The notes beneath the pieces are model-generated. The model was given only the letters and a program-made list of their open reading frames with translations. It made no database searches and was not told the origin of the DNA. From CAZQQN01 sp964595485 (GTDB lineage: Bacteria > Bacteroidota > Bacteroidia > CAILMK01 > CAYYUA01), in NCBI GenBank assembly GCA_964595485.1, contig CAZQQN010000009.1, positions 1 to 64,000 on the forward strand: DNA of 64,000 nt, given 5' to 3'. Position numbers and translations under genes: made by a program. Shown here one piece after another: positions 17,512-25,058 of the stretch (positions are counted from its first letter, which is position 1; the number at the start of each line of letters is the position of its first letter).

Positions 17512-18157
17512 ATTCTCCTTTTATGGTTTTTGATTGAAAATAGGCTTCCAGTTCAACAAGGGTCCCCTGAACAGTTTCTTCGTGCACCTTTGTCATTTCG
17601 CGGCTTATAGAAGCTTTTCGGTCCTTCCCGCAAGCTTCCTGCAATTCAGCAAGGGTTTTTAAAACCCGGTATGGCGATAGGTATAGAATAATCGTTCTCC
17701 ATTCCTCAGCCAATGCTTTAATTCGTTTTTGCCTGCCCTTTTTGTGAGGCAAAAATCCTTCAAAAACAAAACGGTCAGATGGTAACCCGGATTGAACCAA
17801 AGCCGGAGCAAAAGCCGTAGCGCCGGGCAAGCAAGTTACCGGTATCTGATCTTGTTGGCATTGCCTGATAATCATAAAACCAGGATCAGAAATACCGGGC
17901 ATACCGGCATCAGATACTAACGCAAAGGTTTTTTTCTTTTGTTTAAGTTCACCTACCATTTTATCGGTTAATTGATGCTCATTATTTTGGTGATAAGCTT
18001 TCATTGGTGTATCAATACCATAATGCTTTAACAATTTACCCGTCTGCCTGGTATCCTCGGCTAGAACAAGGTCCACTTCTCCCAACACCCGGATAGCACG
18101 GTAAGTCATATCCTCCATATTTCCAATTGGCGTGGGTACAATGTACAAGTGGCTCAT
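17483..18157 (-). CDS. rsmI: 16S rRNA (cytidine-1402-2'-O)-methyltransferase RsmI
   Basis: The 224-residue protein begins MSHLYIVPTPIGNMEDMTYRA and has AEDTRQTGKLLKHYGI and LVSDAGMPGISDPG, all diagnostic of the RsmI group of tetrapyrrole-methylase-fold enzymes. It methylates the ribose of C1402 in the 16S decoding centre with S-adenosylmethionine. It lacks the C-terminal RsmI extension of ~280-residue proteobacterial homologs, as Bacteroidota forms often do. It overlaps lnt by 29 bases, which is a large overlap. Confidence 0.93.
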   Translation of the reverse strand: MSHLYIVPTPIGNMEDMTYRAIRVLGEVDLVLAEDTRQTGKLLKHYGIDTPMKAYHQNNEHQLTDKMVGELKQKKKTFALVSDAGMPGISDPGFMIIRQCQQDQIPVTCLPGATAFAPALVQSGLPSDRFVFEGFLPHKKGRQKRIKALAEEWRTIILYLSPYRVLKTLAELQEACGKDRKASISREMTKVHEETVQGTLVELEAYFQSKTIKGEFVIVIEGKP

Positions 18158-18571
18158 GCTATAATTCCTTAACCGATCCGTTATTCAAGGCAAAGTTGCC
18201 AATTTCTTAGGGATAGTGCAGCTTATTCAAATAGAATTAACAGACCTGCCGATCAAAAGCCCTTCATTCTATTTGCTAAAGCCATTGCCTTACCTTTCAA
18301 GCATTGGATATGAGTATTGAACTACTTCCGGCACGTTAAAGAGAAAGAGATTGAATACCGGAAAGCACCCTTCAAGGCCAGTGCTTGGTTTGTACCTGAA
18401 AGGCTGTTGGAAAAATACATGGCTAAGTTTTGACAACCCTTTGTCATGGAGATGACAACGCAATGCTGCTCAATTAGCTTCCTTTGAATGGCTAAGGATG
18501 AAGACAATGCCAGCTATTAAACAGCGTTTTAGATAAACCTGTTATTTTTGAGTAACCAAATTAACGACCCC
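18158..18571. other. 414-base intergenic region with a possible gene relic
   Basis: No full gene is seen. A plus-strand frame from 18314 to 18433 looks coding (see the separate entry). The remainder is unremarkable; no tRNA, hairpin terminator or strong promoter box was recognised. Confidence 0.5.
18314..18433 (+). pseudogene. Possible remnant of a coding sequence
   Basis: After an in-frame stop at 18311 the frame is open for 39 codons to a TGA at 18431-18433. The product has balanced, charged, protein-like composition (EKEIEYRKAPFKASAWFVPE, then a short helix-like end) but no ATG and no clear start. It could be the C-terminal scrap of a decayed gene. I do not recognise the family; chance is also possible at this length. 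Confidence 0.3.
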
Positions 18572-19099
18572 ATGAAAATCGCAATGCTAAACGCGAAACT
18601 CATTACTTTTGGTATTGTCCCGCTATTAATGGTCACCAATGCTTGTACACCAAAAGCCCAAACCTTTCAAGAAAGGATAGAAGACCTTTACAGTCATGAA
18701 GTGGATTTATTAAAGCCTGGAGAGCTCCGGGAGAAGAAGCAAGTATCCGATACCGTTTATCTGCTTGACACCCGGCAGAAAAAGGAATACAAAGTCAGCC
18801 ACCTCCGACATTCAGAAAGGGTAGGTTATGATGACTTTGGCATTAACAAGGTTAGCCATATTCCAAAAGATGCTACTGTAGTTATGTACTGCACAGTAGG
18901 TTACAGGAGTGAAAAAATCGGAGCTGAATTACAAGAAAATGGCTATGAGAACGTTTATAACCTTTATGGGAGTATGATCTCTTGGGTTAACAACGGTTAC
19001 CCGGTTTATAGCAGCAAAGGGGAGGAAACCAATAAAGTACATACCTATTCGGAAGACTGGGGAGAATACCTAAAAAAAGGGAAGGCCGTTTATGACTGA
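18572..19099 (+). CDS. Rhodanese-domain lipoprotein
   Basis: The frame opens with a TTG at 18548, but the ATG at 18572 starts a proper lipoprotein signal (MKIAMLNAKLITFGIVPLLM, then VTNAC with the lipidated Cys25). The rhodanese domain (~55-155) keeps an active-site loop CTVGYRS with Cys107 and the LLDTRQKKEYKVSHL entry motif. It would handle sulfane sulfur or a related thiol/arsenic chemistry in the periplasm. It overlaps the next gene by 8 bases, and a rhodanese-like protein is a recurrent neighbour of the two glycosyltransferase families that follow in arsenosugar-type clusters. Confidence 0.85.
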   Translation: MKIAMLNAKLITFGIVPLLMVTNACTPKAQTFQERIEDLYSHEVDLLKPGELREKKQVSDTVYLLDTRQKKEYKVSHLRHSERVGYDDFGINKVSHIPKDATVVMYCTVGYRSEKIGAELQENGYENVYNLYGSMISWVNNGYPVYSSKGEETNKVHTYSEDWGEYLKKGKAVYD

Positions 19100-19712
19100 T
19101 AGCGGTCTGTTAATGATTTTTGCCAAAAATCCTGTTAAAGGATGGGTTAAAAGTAGACTGGCTGAATCAATCGGACAGCAAAAAGCCTTGGTGGTTTACC
19201 GGCAATTACTCAAGCATACGCATAGGGTTACAGCTGCCCTGAATTACCCTAAGAAAGTTTATTACAGCCATTTCATCGAGCCCGATGACATTTGGGAAGC
19301 TGCCGGATTTGATAAGGCACTTCAGGATAGTGGAGACCTGGGGCAAAAAATGGCATCCGGTTTTTTAGACAATTTAAGCGATTACCAAAAGGTCGTTATC
19401 GTTGGCAGTGATTGCCCAGAACTTACCAAGGCTCACTTAGAGGAAGCTTTTAGCCAACTTGATTCCTATGAAACGGTCATTGGACCAGCTAAAGACGGCG
19501 GTTATTATTTATTAGGTATGCGCCAATTCATACCTGGCCTTTTCAAGCAAATAGACTGGAGCACCAGTAAGGTACTGGCTCAAACAACTGCCATCCTGGA
19601 TAGCCAAAGACGATCCTATTATTTGCTCGAAACCCTAAACGATATTGATTCTTACGATGATTTAATTGCCTCACCATGGTATCATCAGATCAAAGAAAAC
19701 CTGTCAACCTGA
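19092..19712 (+). CDS. TIGR04282-type (DUF2064) glycosyltransferase, arsenosugar-associated
   Basis: The 206-residue protein has the DUF2064 hallmarks: LLMIFAKNPVKGWVKSRLA at the start, IVGSDCPELTKAHLEEAF in the middle, and GPAKDGGYYLLGM near residue 140. This nucleotide-sugar-transferase-like family (rSAM/selenodomain-associated transferase 1) is found in arsenosugar biosynthesis neighbourhoods in marine bacteria. It overlaps both neighbours (8 bases upstream, 37 downstream), so the three genes are coupled. No arsM methyltransferase or ArsS radical SAM gene is present in this window, so the pathway is incomplete here and the substrate is uncertain. Confidence 0.85.
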   Translation: MTDSGLLMIFAKNPVKGWVKSRLAESIGQQKALVVYRQLLKHTHRVTAALNYPKKVYYSHFIEPDDIWEAAGFDKALQDSGDLGQKMASGFLDNLSDYQKVVIVGSDCPELTKAHLEEAFSQLDSYETVIGPAKDGGYYLLGMRQFIPGLFKQIDWSTSKVLAQTTAILDSQRRSYYLLETLNDIDSYDDLIASPWYHQIKENLST

Positions 19713-20383
19713 GTGTCATTATCCCAGCCTACCAAGAGGCTGGTAACATTCGTAGATTAGTAAGTTTTTGTAAAGACCAGGAAGGCGTTAAGGAAGTTAT
19801 CGTTGCAGACGGGGGAAGCGAAGACGCTACCATTCCGGAAGCCAAGAAAGCTGGCGCAATCGTATTAACTGCCCCGGAACGATGCAGGGCGGTCCAAATG
19901 AATAGCGGAGCTTCAGAGGCTAAAGCTCCGATTTTACACTTTGTTCATGCTGATACTACCCCACCAAGCGGTTTCCCAGCCGATATCCAAAAAGCCTGTG
20001 AAGCCGGATACCGAGCAGGCTGCTTTCGCTCCAGGTTTGATACAAATAGCTACTTCTTGTTGGCAAATTCTTTTTTCACAAGGTTTTCCGGAATTATTTT
20101 CAGAGGAGGCGGGCAGACCCTTTTTATTGAAGCAGAACTGTTCCATCAATTAGGTGGCTATAAAGAATCAATGAAAATAATGGAGGAGTATGAGCTGATT
20201 CAGCGGATAAAAAAAGCAACTCGCTTTAAAGTTATAGCAAGGAACGTGATCGTTTCTGACCGCAAATACCGCGAAAAAGGAACTTTCAGGCTACAATTCT
20301 TCTATGCTTGCATTTTTATCCTCTTTTTCCTTAGAATACCTCAAAAAAAATTAATAAGGCTATACCAACGATTGATTCAATAG
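19676..20383 (+). CDS. TIGR04283-type GT2 glycosyltransferase, arsenosugar-associated
   Basis: The 235-residue GT2 protein shows LSVIIPAYQEAGNIRRLV, the donor-binding VIVADGGSEDATIPEA, APERCRAVQMNSGA, and FVHADTTPPSGF, typical of the rSAM/selenodomain-associated transferase 2 family. Its ATG lies 37 bases inside the preceding gene. A C-terminal hydrophobic helix (FFYACIFILFFLRIP) may hold it to the membrane. It is the last gene of the three-gene set with the rhodanese lipoprotein. The sugar acceptor is not known from sequence. Confidence 0.85.
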   Translation: MVSSDQRKPVNLSVIIPAYQEAGNIRRLVSFCKDQEGVKEVIVADGGSEDATIPEAKKAGAIVLTAPERCRAVQMNSGASEAKAPILHFVHADTTPPSGFPADIQKACEAGYRAGCFRSRFDTNSYFLLANSFFTRFSGIIFRGGGQTLFIEAELFHQLGGYKESMKIMEEYELIQRIKKATRFKVIARNVIVSDRKYREKGTFRLQFFYACIFILFFLRIPQKKLIRLYQRLIQ

Positions 20384-20488
20384 GCCGTAAAGACATTTTA
20401 TCCTGTTTGAGTTCATTGGAAAGCAGCTGTAAAATTCAATAACAAGAACACCGGACCCCTTAAACAAACATTTACAAAAAGTAAGCTT

Positions 20489-20496
20489 TATCTTTG
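20489..20496 (+). promoter_or_regulatory. Bacteroidota -7 promoter box for the SixA-like gene
   Basis: TATCTTTG fits the TAnnTTTG consensus and lies 26 bases before the ATG at 20523, giving a short leader. The -33 element is weak (a TTTAC near 20471). Confidence 0.45.
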
Positions 20497-20522
20497 AAGC
20501 ACCAAAACAAAGGCTAACCCTT

Positions 20523-21023
20523 ATGAAAACGGTTTATTTCATCAGACATGCCAAAGCGGCAGATAAAATACCAGGGAGTGATGATAAAGACCGGGATTTG
20601 GCTACAAAAGGTCAACAAGATGCTCAACTTATGAGCAAAAAACAAAAAATGCACGGCATTCATCCTGACCTCATCATTAGTAGTACTGCCCTTAGGGCCC
20701 TTAATACAGCAAAAGCTTTTGCTGAAGTCCTTGAATACCCTGAGGAAAAAATCCAAACCCAGGAGAAGCTGTATAATGCCGAAGCAGATACCATTCACCA
20801 AGCCTTGTTTGAATTGGGTGATCATGTTCAGACGGTAGAAATTTTCGGGCATAACCCAGGCATCAGTGAATTGGTCATAGAGCTGAGCGGTGGAAAGGCT
20901 GACATCCTCCCAACTTGCGGAATTGCTTATATCGAGTTTAATGTAGATCAATGGCAGGCAGCAACCAAAGATACAGCCCAGATGGTATACCAGGATTTCC
21001 CGGCTAAAGGTATCAGCGGTTAG
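20523..21023 (+). CDS. sixA: SixA-like histidine phosphatase
   Basis: The 166-residue protein belongs to the histidine phosphatase branch that includes SixA, which removes phosphate from phosphohistidine. RHAKA (residues 8-12) gives the nucleophilic His; SSTALRALNTA gives the second Arg; GHNPGISEL supplies the second catalytic His. Length and motif order match SixA. Its substrate could be an Hpt domain or a small phosphoester. It has its own promoter box and stands apart from the genes on both sides. Confidence 0.87.
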   Translation: MKTVYFIRHAKAADKIPGSDDKDRDLATKGQQDAQLMSKKQKMHGIHPDLIISSTALRALNTAKAFAEVLEYPEEKIQTQEKLYNAEADTIHQALFELGDHVQTVEIFGHNPGISELVIELSGGKADILPTCGIAYIEFNVDQWQAATKDTAQMVYQDFPAKGISG

Positions 21024-21176
21024 TTATAAGTTAGCAGGCCAAACTTCCCAATGAACCATTGAATGGGATAAGCACTGCCATGCTATTCTTTCTGTATTTC
21101 ATAAGATCTCTACTTGAAACCATCCTTTTCGGGATCAATTTCCTAAATTTAGCCAGGATTCAAAGGTTATTAGCCA

Positions 21177-22178
21177 GTGGTTGACAAGAACGCTAAATTT
21201 CGCTCAATGGCTACGGTACTGGTGGTTACCATCTTACTTGGTGGCCTGAAATTCGTGGGTTTTTACCTTACCAAGTCCAATGCCATTCTGACCGATGCCC
21301 TTGAATCCTTTATTAACATGGCAGCAGGGACTTTTGCCCTTTTCAGTATTTATTTTTCCTCTCTGCCTAAGGATGAAAACCATCCATACGGCCACGGAAA
21401 GATTGAATTCATATCAGCCGGTTTTGAGGGGGGATTGATCCTAATTGCGGGTTTTACCATGATCGGAAAGGCGACTTATGGATTTTTCTTTCCAAGGGAA
21501 TTAAGCCAATTGAATTGGGGTATCATTATTACAGCTTTTGGCGGATTAGTCAATTGGGTAATGGGTTATTACCTCATCCGATCCGGGCAAAAGCACCGCT
21601 CGCCTTCTTTGACAGCTGATGGCAATCACTTATTAACAGACACTTACTCAAGTATTGCCCTGGTATTTGGGTTGGGTATTATTTACCTAACTGGGATTGA
21701 TTGGCTGGATAACGTTTTAACGGTCCTGTTTGGAATATTCATATTATTTACAGGATATAAACTGATACGAAGTTCGATAGCAGGCCTCCTGGATGAAGCT
21801 GATTATGAAACACTCAAAACCATCATAACCATCCTGAATGAGAACAGGCGTGACAAATGGATTGATATCCATAACCTCAGGGTTCAGAAATATGGCAGCC
21901 TCTTGCATATTGATTGCCACCTGACACTACCTTGGTATGACCAATTGGAAGAGGTGCATAAAGAGGTGAATGCCCTTGAAAATCTGGTGAATGAAGCCAT
22001 GGGAAATAACGTGGAGCTATTTGTGCATGCTGACCCATGCCGCCCTATGTCCTGCCCCATTTGCACGCTGGAAAATTGTCCGGTTAGAAAACAGGTCTTC
22101 AAAGAGCGATTACCCTGGCAGCTCAATAACCTACTACCTAATCAGCAACATCAATTTCACCACACCTTTGACCAATGA
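21177..22178 (+). CDS. Cation diffusion facilitator transporter with Cys-rich tail
   Basis: The 333-residue protein is a CDF family metal-ion/proton antiporter: six membrane helices, the metal-site segment LTDALESFINMAAG (helix 2), ENHPYGHGKIEF after it, and LLTDTYSSIALV (helix 5), then a cytoplasmic domain. The C-terminus ends in a cluster Cys288, Cys293, Cys296, Cys301 and a His-containing tail, likely metal binding. I used the GTG at 21177, preceded by AAAGG; an ATG at 21207 is possible and would remove ten residues. Probable substrates are Zn, Fe, Mn or Co. Confidence 0.88.
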   Translation: MVDKNAKFRSMATVLVVTILLGGLKFVGFYLTKSNAILTDALESFINMAAGTFALFSIYFSSLPKDENHPYGHGKIEFISAGFEGGLILIAGFTMIGKATYGFFFPRELSQLNWGIIITAFGGLVNWVMGYYLIRSGQKHRSPSLTADGNHLLTDTYSSIALVFGLGIIYLTGIDWLDNVLTVLFGIFILFTGYKLIRSSIAGLLDEADYETLKTIITILNENRRDKWIDIHNLRVQKYGSLLHIDCHLTLPWYDQLEEVHKEVNALENLVNEAMGNNVELFVHADPCRPMSCPICTLENCPVRKQVFKERLPWQLNNLLPNQQHQFHHTFDQ

Positions 22179-22194
22179 AGGGAAGATTAAGTAA

Positions 22195-22256
22195 GGGGTA
22201 CAATGACTTTACAGGACATTCTGCTAATAATCTGATCCAGGTTAGTCATTAACCCC
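22195..22256. terminator. Weak stem-loop between convergent genes
   Basis: GGGGTACAATGACT (22195-22208) can pair with AGTCATTAACCCC (22244-22256), with a two-base interruption and a 35-base loop. It sits between the convergent ends of the CDF gene and the universal stress gene, so a terminator role is plausible though the loop is long. Confidence 0.3.
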
Positions 22257-22260
22257 TGAT

Positions 22261-23094
22261 TTATTCGTGGTAAGCAATCATGGGGACTTTGGTATGGAAA
22301 GCCATCTTCTTTGTTATACTTTGATGAAAGAGACTATTGAACATACCCCGTTTTTTCTTTTTAATAGCAATCAGCTTAACTCCATGTTCATCCACATAGC
22401 GATTAACGCCATCTGCTACATCATCATCTTCACATACTTCAAATTCCAGTTTATCGTAGTCAATTTCTTTTTTGATCATTGATTTGAAGCTTTCTTCGTC
22501 TTGCTTAGCTATGCTTTCACCTTCTTTATTGACATGCACCACTTTTATGGTAGCATTAAGGCGCGAAGCAAAATCCACCAATCCTTTTAGGGCTTCTATG
22601 TCAGACTCATCATAACTTGTGGCAAAAGCAATGTTATCAAGGCCCTTGTATTCGGATTGTTCAGGTACCGCTATGACTGGACGTTCGGCTTTATCAACTA
22701 CGCTGGAAGTAATGCTTCCAAAAATCACATCAGCAACACCGTTGATACCTTGCGTTCCCATTAAGATCATATCAGCTTCCTGTTCCTCGGCTACATTGAG
22801 AATTTCTTCTACGGCAAAGCCTAACTTTGTACTGTATTCAAGGGGTATTTCTTCGGCCGTTCCCTTTTTAAGTACTTCATTTGCCAGTTTTTCCAGGCCA
22901 TCATTGGCTTCTTGTTCTGCCTCATCAATAGCTGTCTGATACATTCCTGCCGGCATTTCCGCATGGATATAGGGAATATGGTAAGTATGAAACATATGGA
23001 TTTTAGCATCAACAGCTTTTGCCAGGTGATAAGCGTAGGCTAAGGCATTTTTGGCATTTTCCGAGAAATCGGTAGGAACTAATAGCTTATTCAT
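22261..23094 (-). CDS. Tandem universal stress protein (two UspA domains)
   Basis: The 277-residue protein has a first UspA domain (1-~145, starting KLLVPTDFSENAKNALAYAYHLA) with the ATP-binding loop MGTQGINGVADVIFGSITSSV, and a degenerate second domain (~150-277) without a full G-2x-G-9x-GS loop. Tandem Usp proteins bind ATP or AMP and respond to starvation and other stresses. It is cytoplasmic. It stands between the CDF gene and phoR and is separated from phoR by a 107-base gap, so it is a separate transcription unit. Confidence 0.92.
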   Translation of the reverse strand: MNKLLVPTDFSENAKNALAYAYHLAKAVDAKIHMFHTYHIPYIHAEMPAGMYQTAIDEAEQEANDGLEKLANEVLKKGTAEEIPLEYSTKLGFAVEEILNVAEEQEADMILMGTQGINGVADVIFGSITSSVVDKAERPVIAVPEQSEYKGLDNIAFATSYDESDIEALKGLVDFASRLNATIKVVHVNKEGESIAKQDEESFKSMIKKEIDYDKLEFEVCEDDDVADGVNRYVDEHGVKLIAIKKKKRGMFNSLFHQSITKKMAFHTKVPMIAYHE

Positions 23095-23201
23095 AAGTGC
23101 TCATTTTGGGCAAAAATCAGAAATTTTCCTCACAATTAGAAAAATACGGAAGCCTTAGCCGCTTTTAGCATAAGCTATTTCTGGCTAATGACAAAGGTAA
23201 A

Positions 23202-24242
23202 TCAAGGCTTATCCAGCTGGAAATAGAAAACAGTGCCTTCCCCTACCTCACTGGCTACTTGAATATTTTTCCCGTGCGCTTCCAGGATGTGTTTCACAAT
23301 AGAAAGCCCTAATCCAGTTCCTCCTTGCTCCCGGGATCTACTTTTATCTACCCGGTAAAACCGCTCAAATAAGCGCGGAAGGTGTTCTTCTGATATTCCT
23401 ATGCCATTATCAGCAACTTCAACACTTACATGATCGTGATAGTCGTGTAAACGAATAGCTGTATAACCCCCTTCATGACCATATTTGATGGAATTACTCA
23501 TCAAATTTGTGAGGACTTGCCTTATACGTCCGATATCTCCTTTGGCAAAAATCCTGTTATCATCGCTGGGTTCTAATTGAAGACTTATCTGGCGTTCATT
23601 GGCTGTTATTTCCTGCGATTCAATTACGTCATTTGCTAAGCGTCTTATGTCAAATTTTTCAAATGAAAGTTTCAGTTCACCGGTTTCCAATTGAGAGATG
23701 GCCTCCAAATCTTCTACAATAGCCGAGAGTCGCTCTATATTCTTTACCGCTTTTTCAAGGTATTTTCTGTTAATATTGGTATCCTCCATACCACCTTCCA
23801 GTAAAGTGTGGACATAACCCTGGATATTAAAAATTGGCGTTTTCAACTCGTGGGAAACATTGCCTACAAACTCCCGGCGGTAGTTCTCGGCATTTTTAAG
23901 TTCCTGGATTTGCCCCTGGGTTTGTTCAGACCAGTTCATAAGTTCATGGTTTAAACGGTAAAAGATGTCATGATCAAGCTGAGCTTTAACGGGTTCCTCC
24001 CCTTGCCCCCTGGCTTTTTCTAAATTTCCGAAAACAGCGTTCATATGGTTTTTCAAATAGCGACCTATGATGAAATAACCCAAACAATACGATAAAAGGC
24101 CAATCAATATGCCTGCAGCAATACTCCCAACCCCATAAAAGGGTTTAGAAAATTGTTGGATTAAGACTATTACAAGGATAGAAACTGCACCAGTTCCCAG
24201 GGAAAAGAAAATAAGGAGCTTTTGGGGGGTGAGTCTGCGCAT
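23202..24242 (-). CDS. phoR: Phosphate-regulon-type sensor histidine kinase PhoR
   Basis: The 346-residue kinase has two membrane helices (~10-30 and ~38-60) separated by a short loop, so there is no periplasmic sensor domain. A HAMP-like or linker helix follows, then the phosphoacceptor His131 in VGNVSHELKTPIFN, an N box (NLMSNSIKYG), ADNGIGI, FERFYRVDKS and GGTGLGLSIVKH. The missing sensor domain fits the PhoR model in which the Pst transporter and PhoU, encoded at 47.9-52.4 kb, provide the signal. It lies 63 bases downstream of phoB, in the same array as a TonB receptor. The phosphate role is inferred from gene neighbours. Confidence 0.85.
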   Translation of the reverse strand: MRRLTPQKLLIFFSLGTGAVSILVIVLIQQFSKPFYGVGSIAAGILIGLLSYCLGYFIIGRYLKNHMNAVFGNLEKARGQGEEPVKAQLDHDIFYRLNHELMNWSEQTQGQIQELKNAENYRREFVGNVSHELKTPIFNIQGYVHTLLEGGMEDTNINRKYLEKAVKNIERLSAIVEDLEAISQLETGELKLSFEKFDIRRLANDVIESQEITANERQISLQLEPSDDNRIFAKGDIGRIRQVLTNLMSNSIKYGHEGGYTAIRLHDYHDHVSVEVADNGIGISEEHLPRLFERFYRVDKSRSREQGGTGLGLSIVKHILEAHGKNIQVASEVGEGTVFYFQLDKP

Positions 24243-24305
24243 GAATCAATAACCTGGTTACCTGCTGATCAAAATTAAGGGAGAAGGAGAAAAAACCAGA
24301 CCCTA

Positions 24306-25034
24306 TTATTTGTCCAGCTTATAGCCCACGCCTTTAACGGTTTTTATGTAATCTTCCCCAATCTTTTCCCGTAATTTCCTTACGTGAACATCGATTGTCC
24401 GGTCACCCACTATGATATCATCATCCCATACATTCTCAAGGATCTCATCCCGGCTAAAAACCCGACCAGGCCTGTTGGCAAAAAGAAGTAAGATTTCAAA
24501 CTCTTTTCGGGGAAGGAAAATTTCTTCACCAGCCTTGTATACCAAATATTCCTCTTTATTGATAAGCAATTCGCCTGCTTGAACAGTGTTTGATTTCTCA
24601 CTTTTCATGACCCGCCTTAACAAACCTTTTACACGGCTAGTCAGGACTTTGGGCTTAATAGGTTTTTTGATATAATCATCAGCCCCAACATCAAAACCAG
24701 CTATTTGCGAATAATCCTCATTGCGAGCTGTTAAAAAGGCGATCATGGTTTCACTTAAATTGGAAATTTTGCGGATTTCCTGGCAAGTCTCTATTCCATC
24801 CATGTCAGGCATCATAATGTCAAGAATAATCAGGTGCGGAAAGGCTTCCTGGGCAATCTGTATAGCATCTTTTCCATTATAAGCTGTGGTCACGGAGTAA
24901 CCTTCCTTTTCAAGGTTGTATTGCAGAATCTCCACGATATCAGGCTCATCATCTACTACGAGGATTTTAACAGCTTTATTGTTCATGGCTTGAAAACTTT
25001 GGTTATTGCTTTCCTTAGCTGGTGAATTTATCAT
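24306..25034 (-). CDS. phoB: OmpR/PhoB-family response regulator PhoB
   Basis: The 242-residue regulator has a receiver domain with phosphoacceptor Asp72 in LIILDIMMPDMDG, conserved Asp28-Asp29 in VVDDEPD and Lys in DDYIKKPIKP, followed by a winged-helix DNA-binding domain (GRVFSRDEILENVWDDDIIVGDRTIDVHVRKLREKI region). An alternative start is the ATG at 24986, which would remove a 16-residue extension not seen in most homologs. It should bind the direct-repeat sites proposed at 29359-29398, 46523-46547 and 46621-46642. It lies 24 bases after the TonB receptor gene. Confidence 0.88.
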   Translation of the reverse strand: MINSPAKESNNQSFQAMNNKAVKILVVDDEPDIVEILQYNLEKEGYSVTTAYNGKDAIQIAQEAFPHLIILDIMMPDMDGIETCQEIRKISNLSETMIAFLTARNEDYSQIAGFDVGADDYIKKPIKPKVLTSRVKGLLRRVMKSEKSNTVQAGELLINKEEYLVYKAGEEIFLPRKEFEILLLFANRPGRVFSRDEILENVWDDDIIVGDRTIDVHVRKLREKIGEDYIKTVKGVGYKLDK

Positions 25035-25058
25035 TTTTCTAACTTTTTATCTTACTTA

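Noticed and set aside
18322..18507. Minus-strand ORF between rsmI and the rhodanese gene
   Set aside because: Composition is not protein-like, and the opposite strand over the same bases looks more coding.
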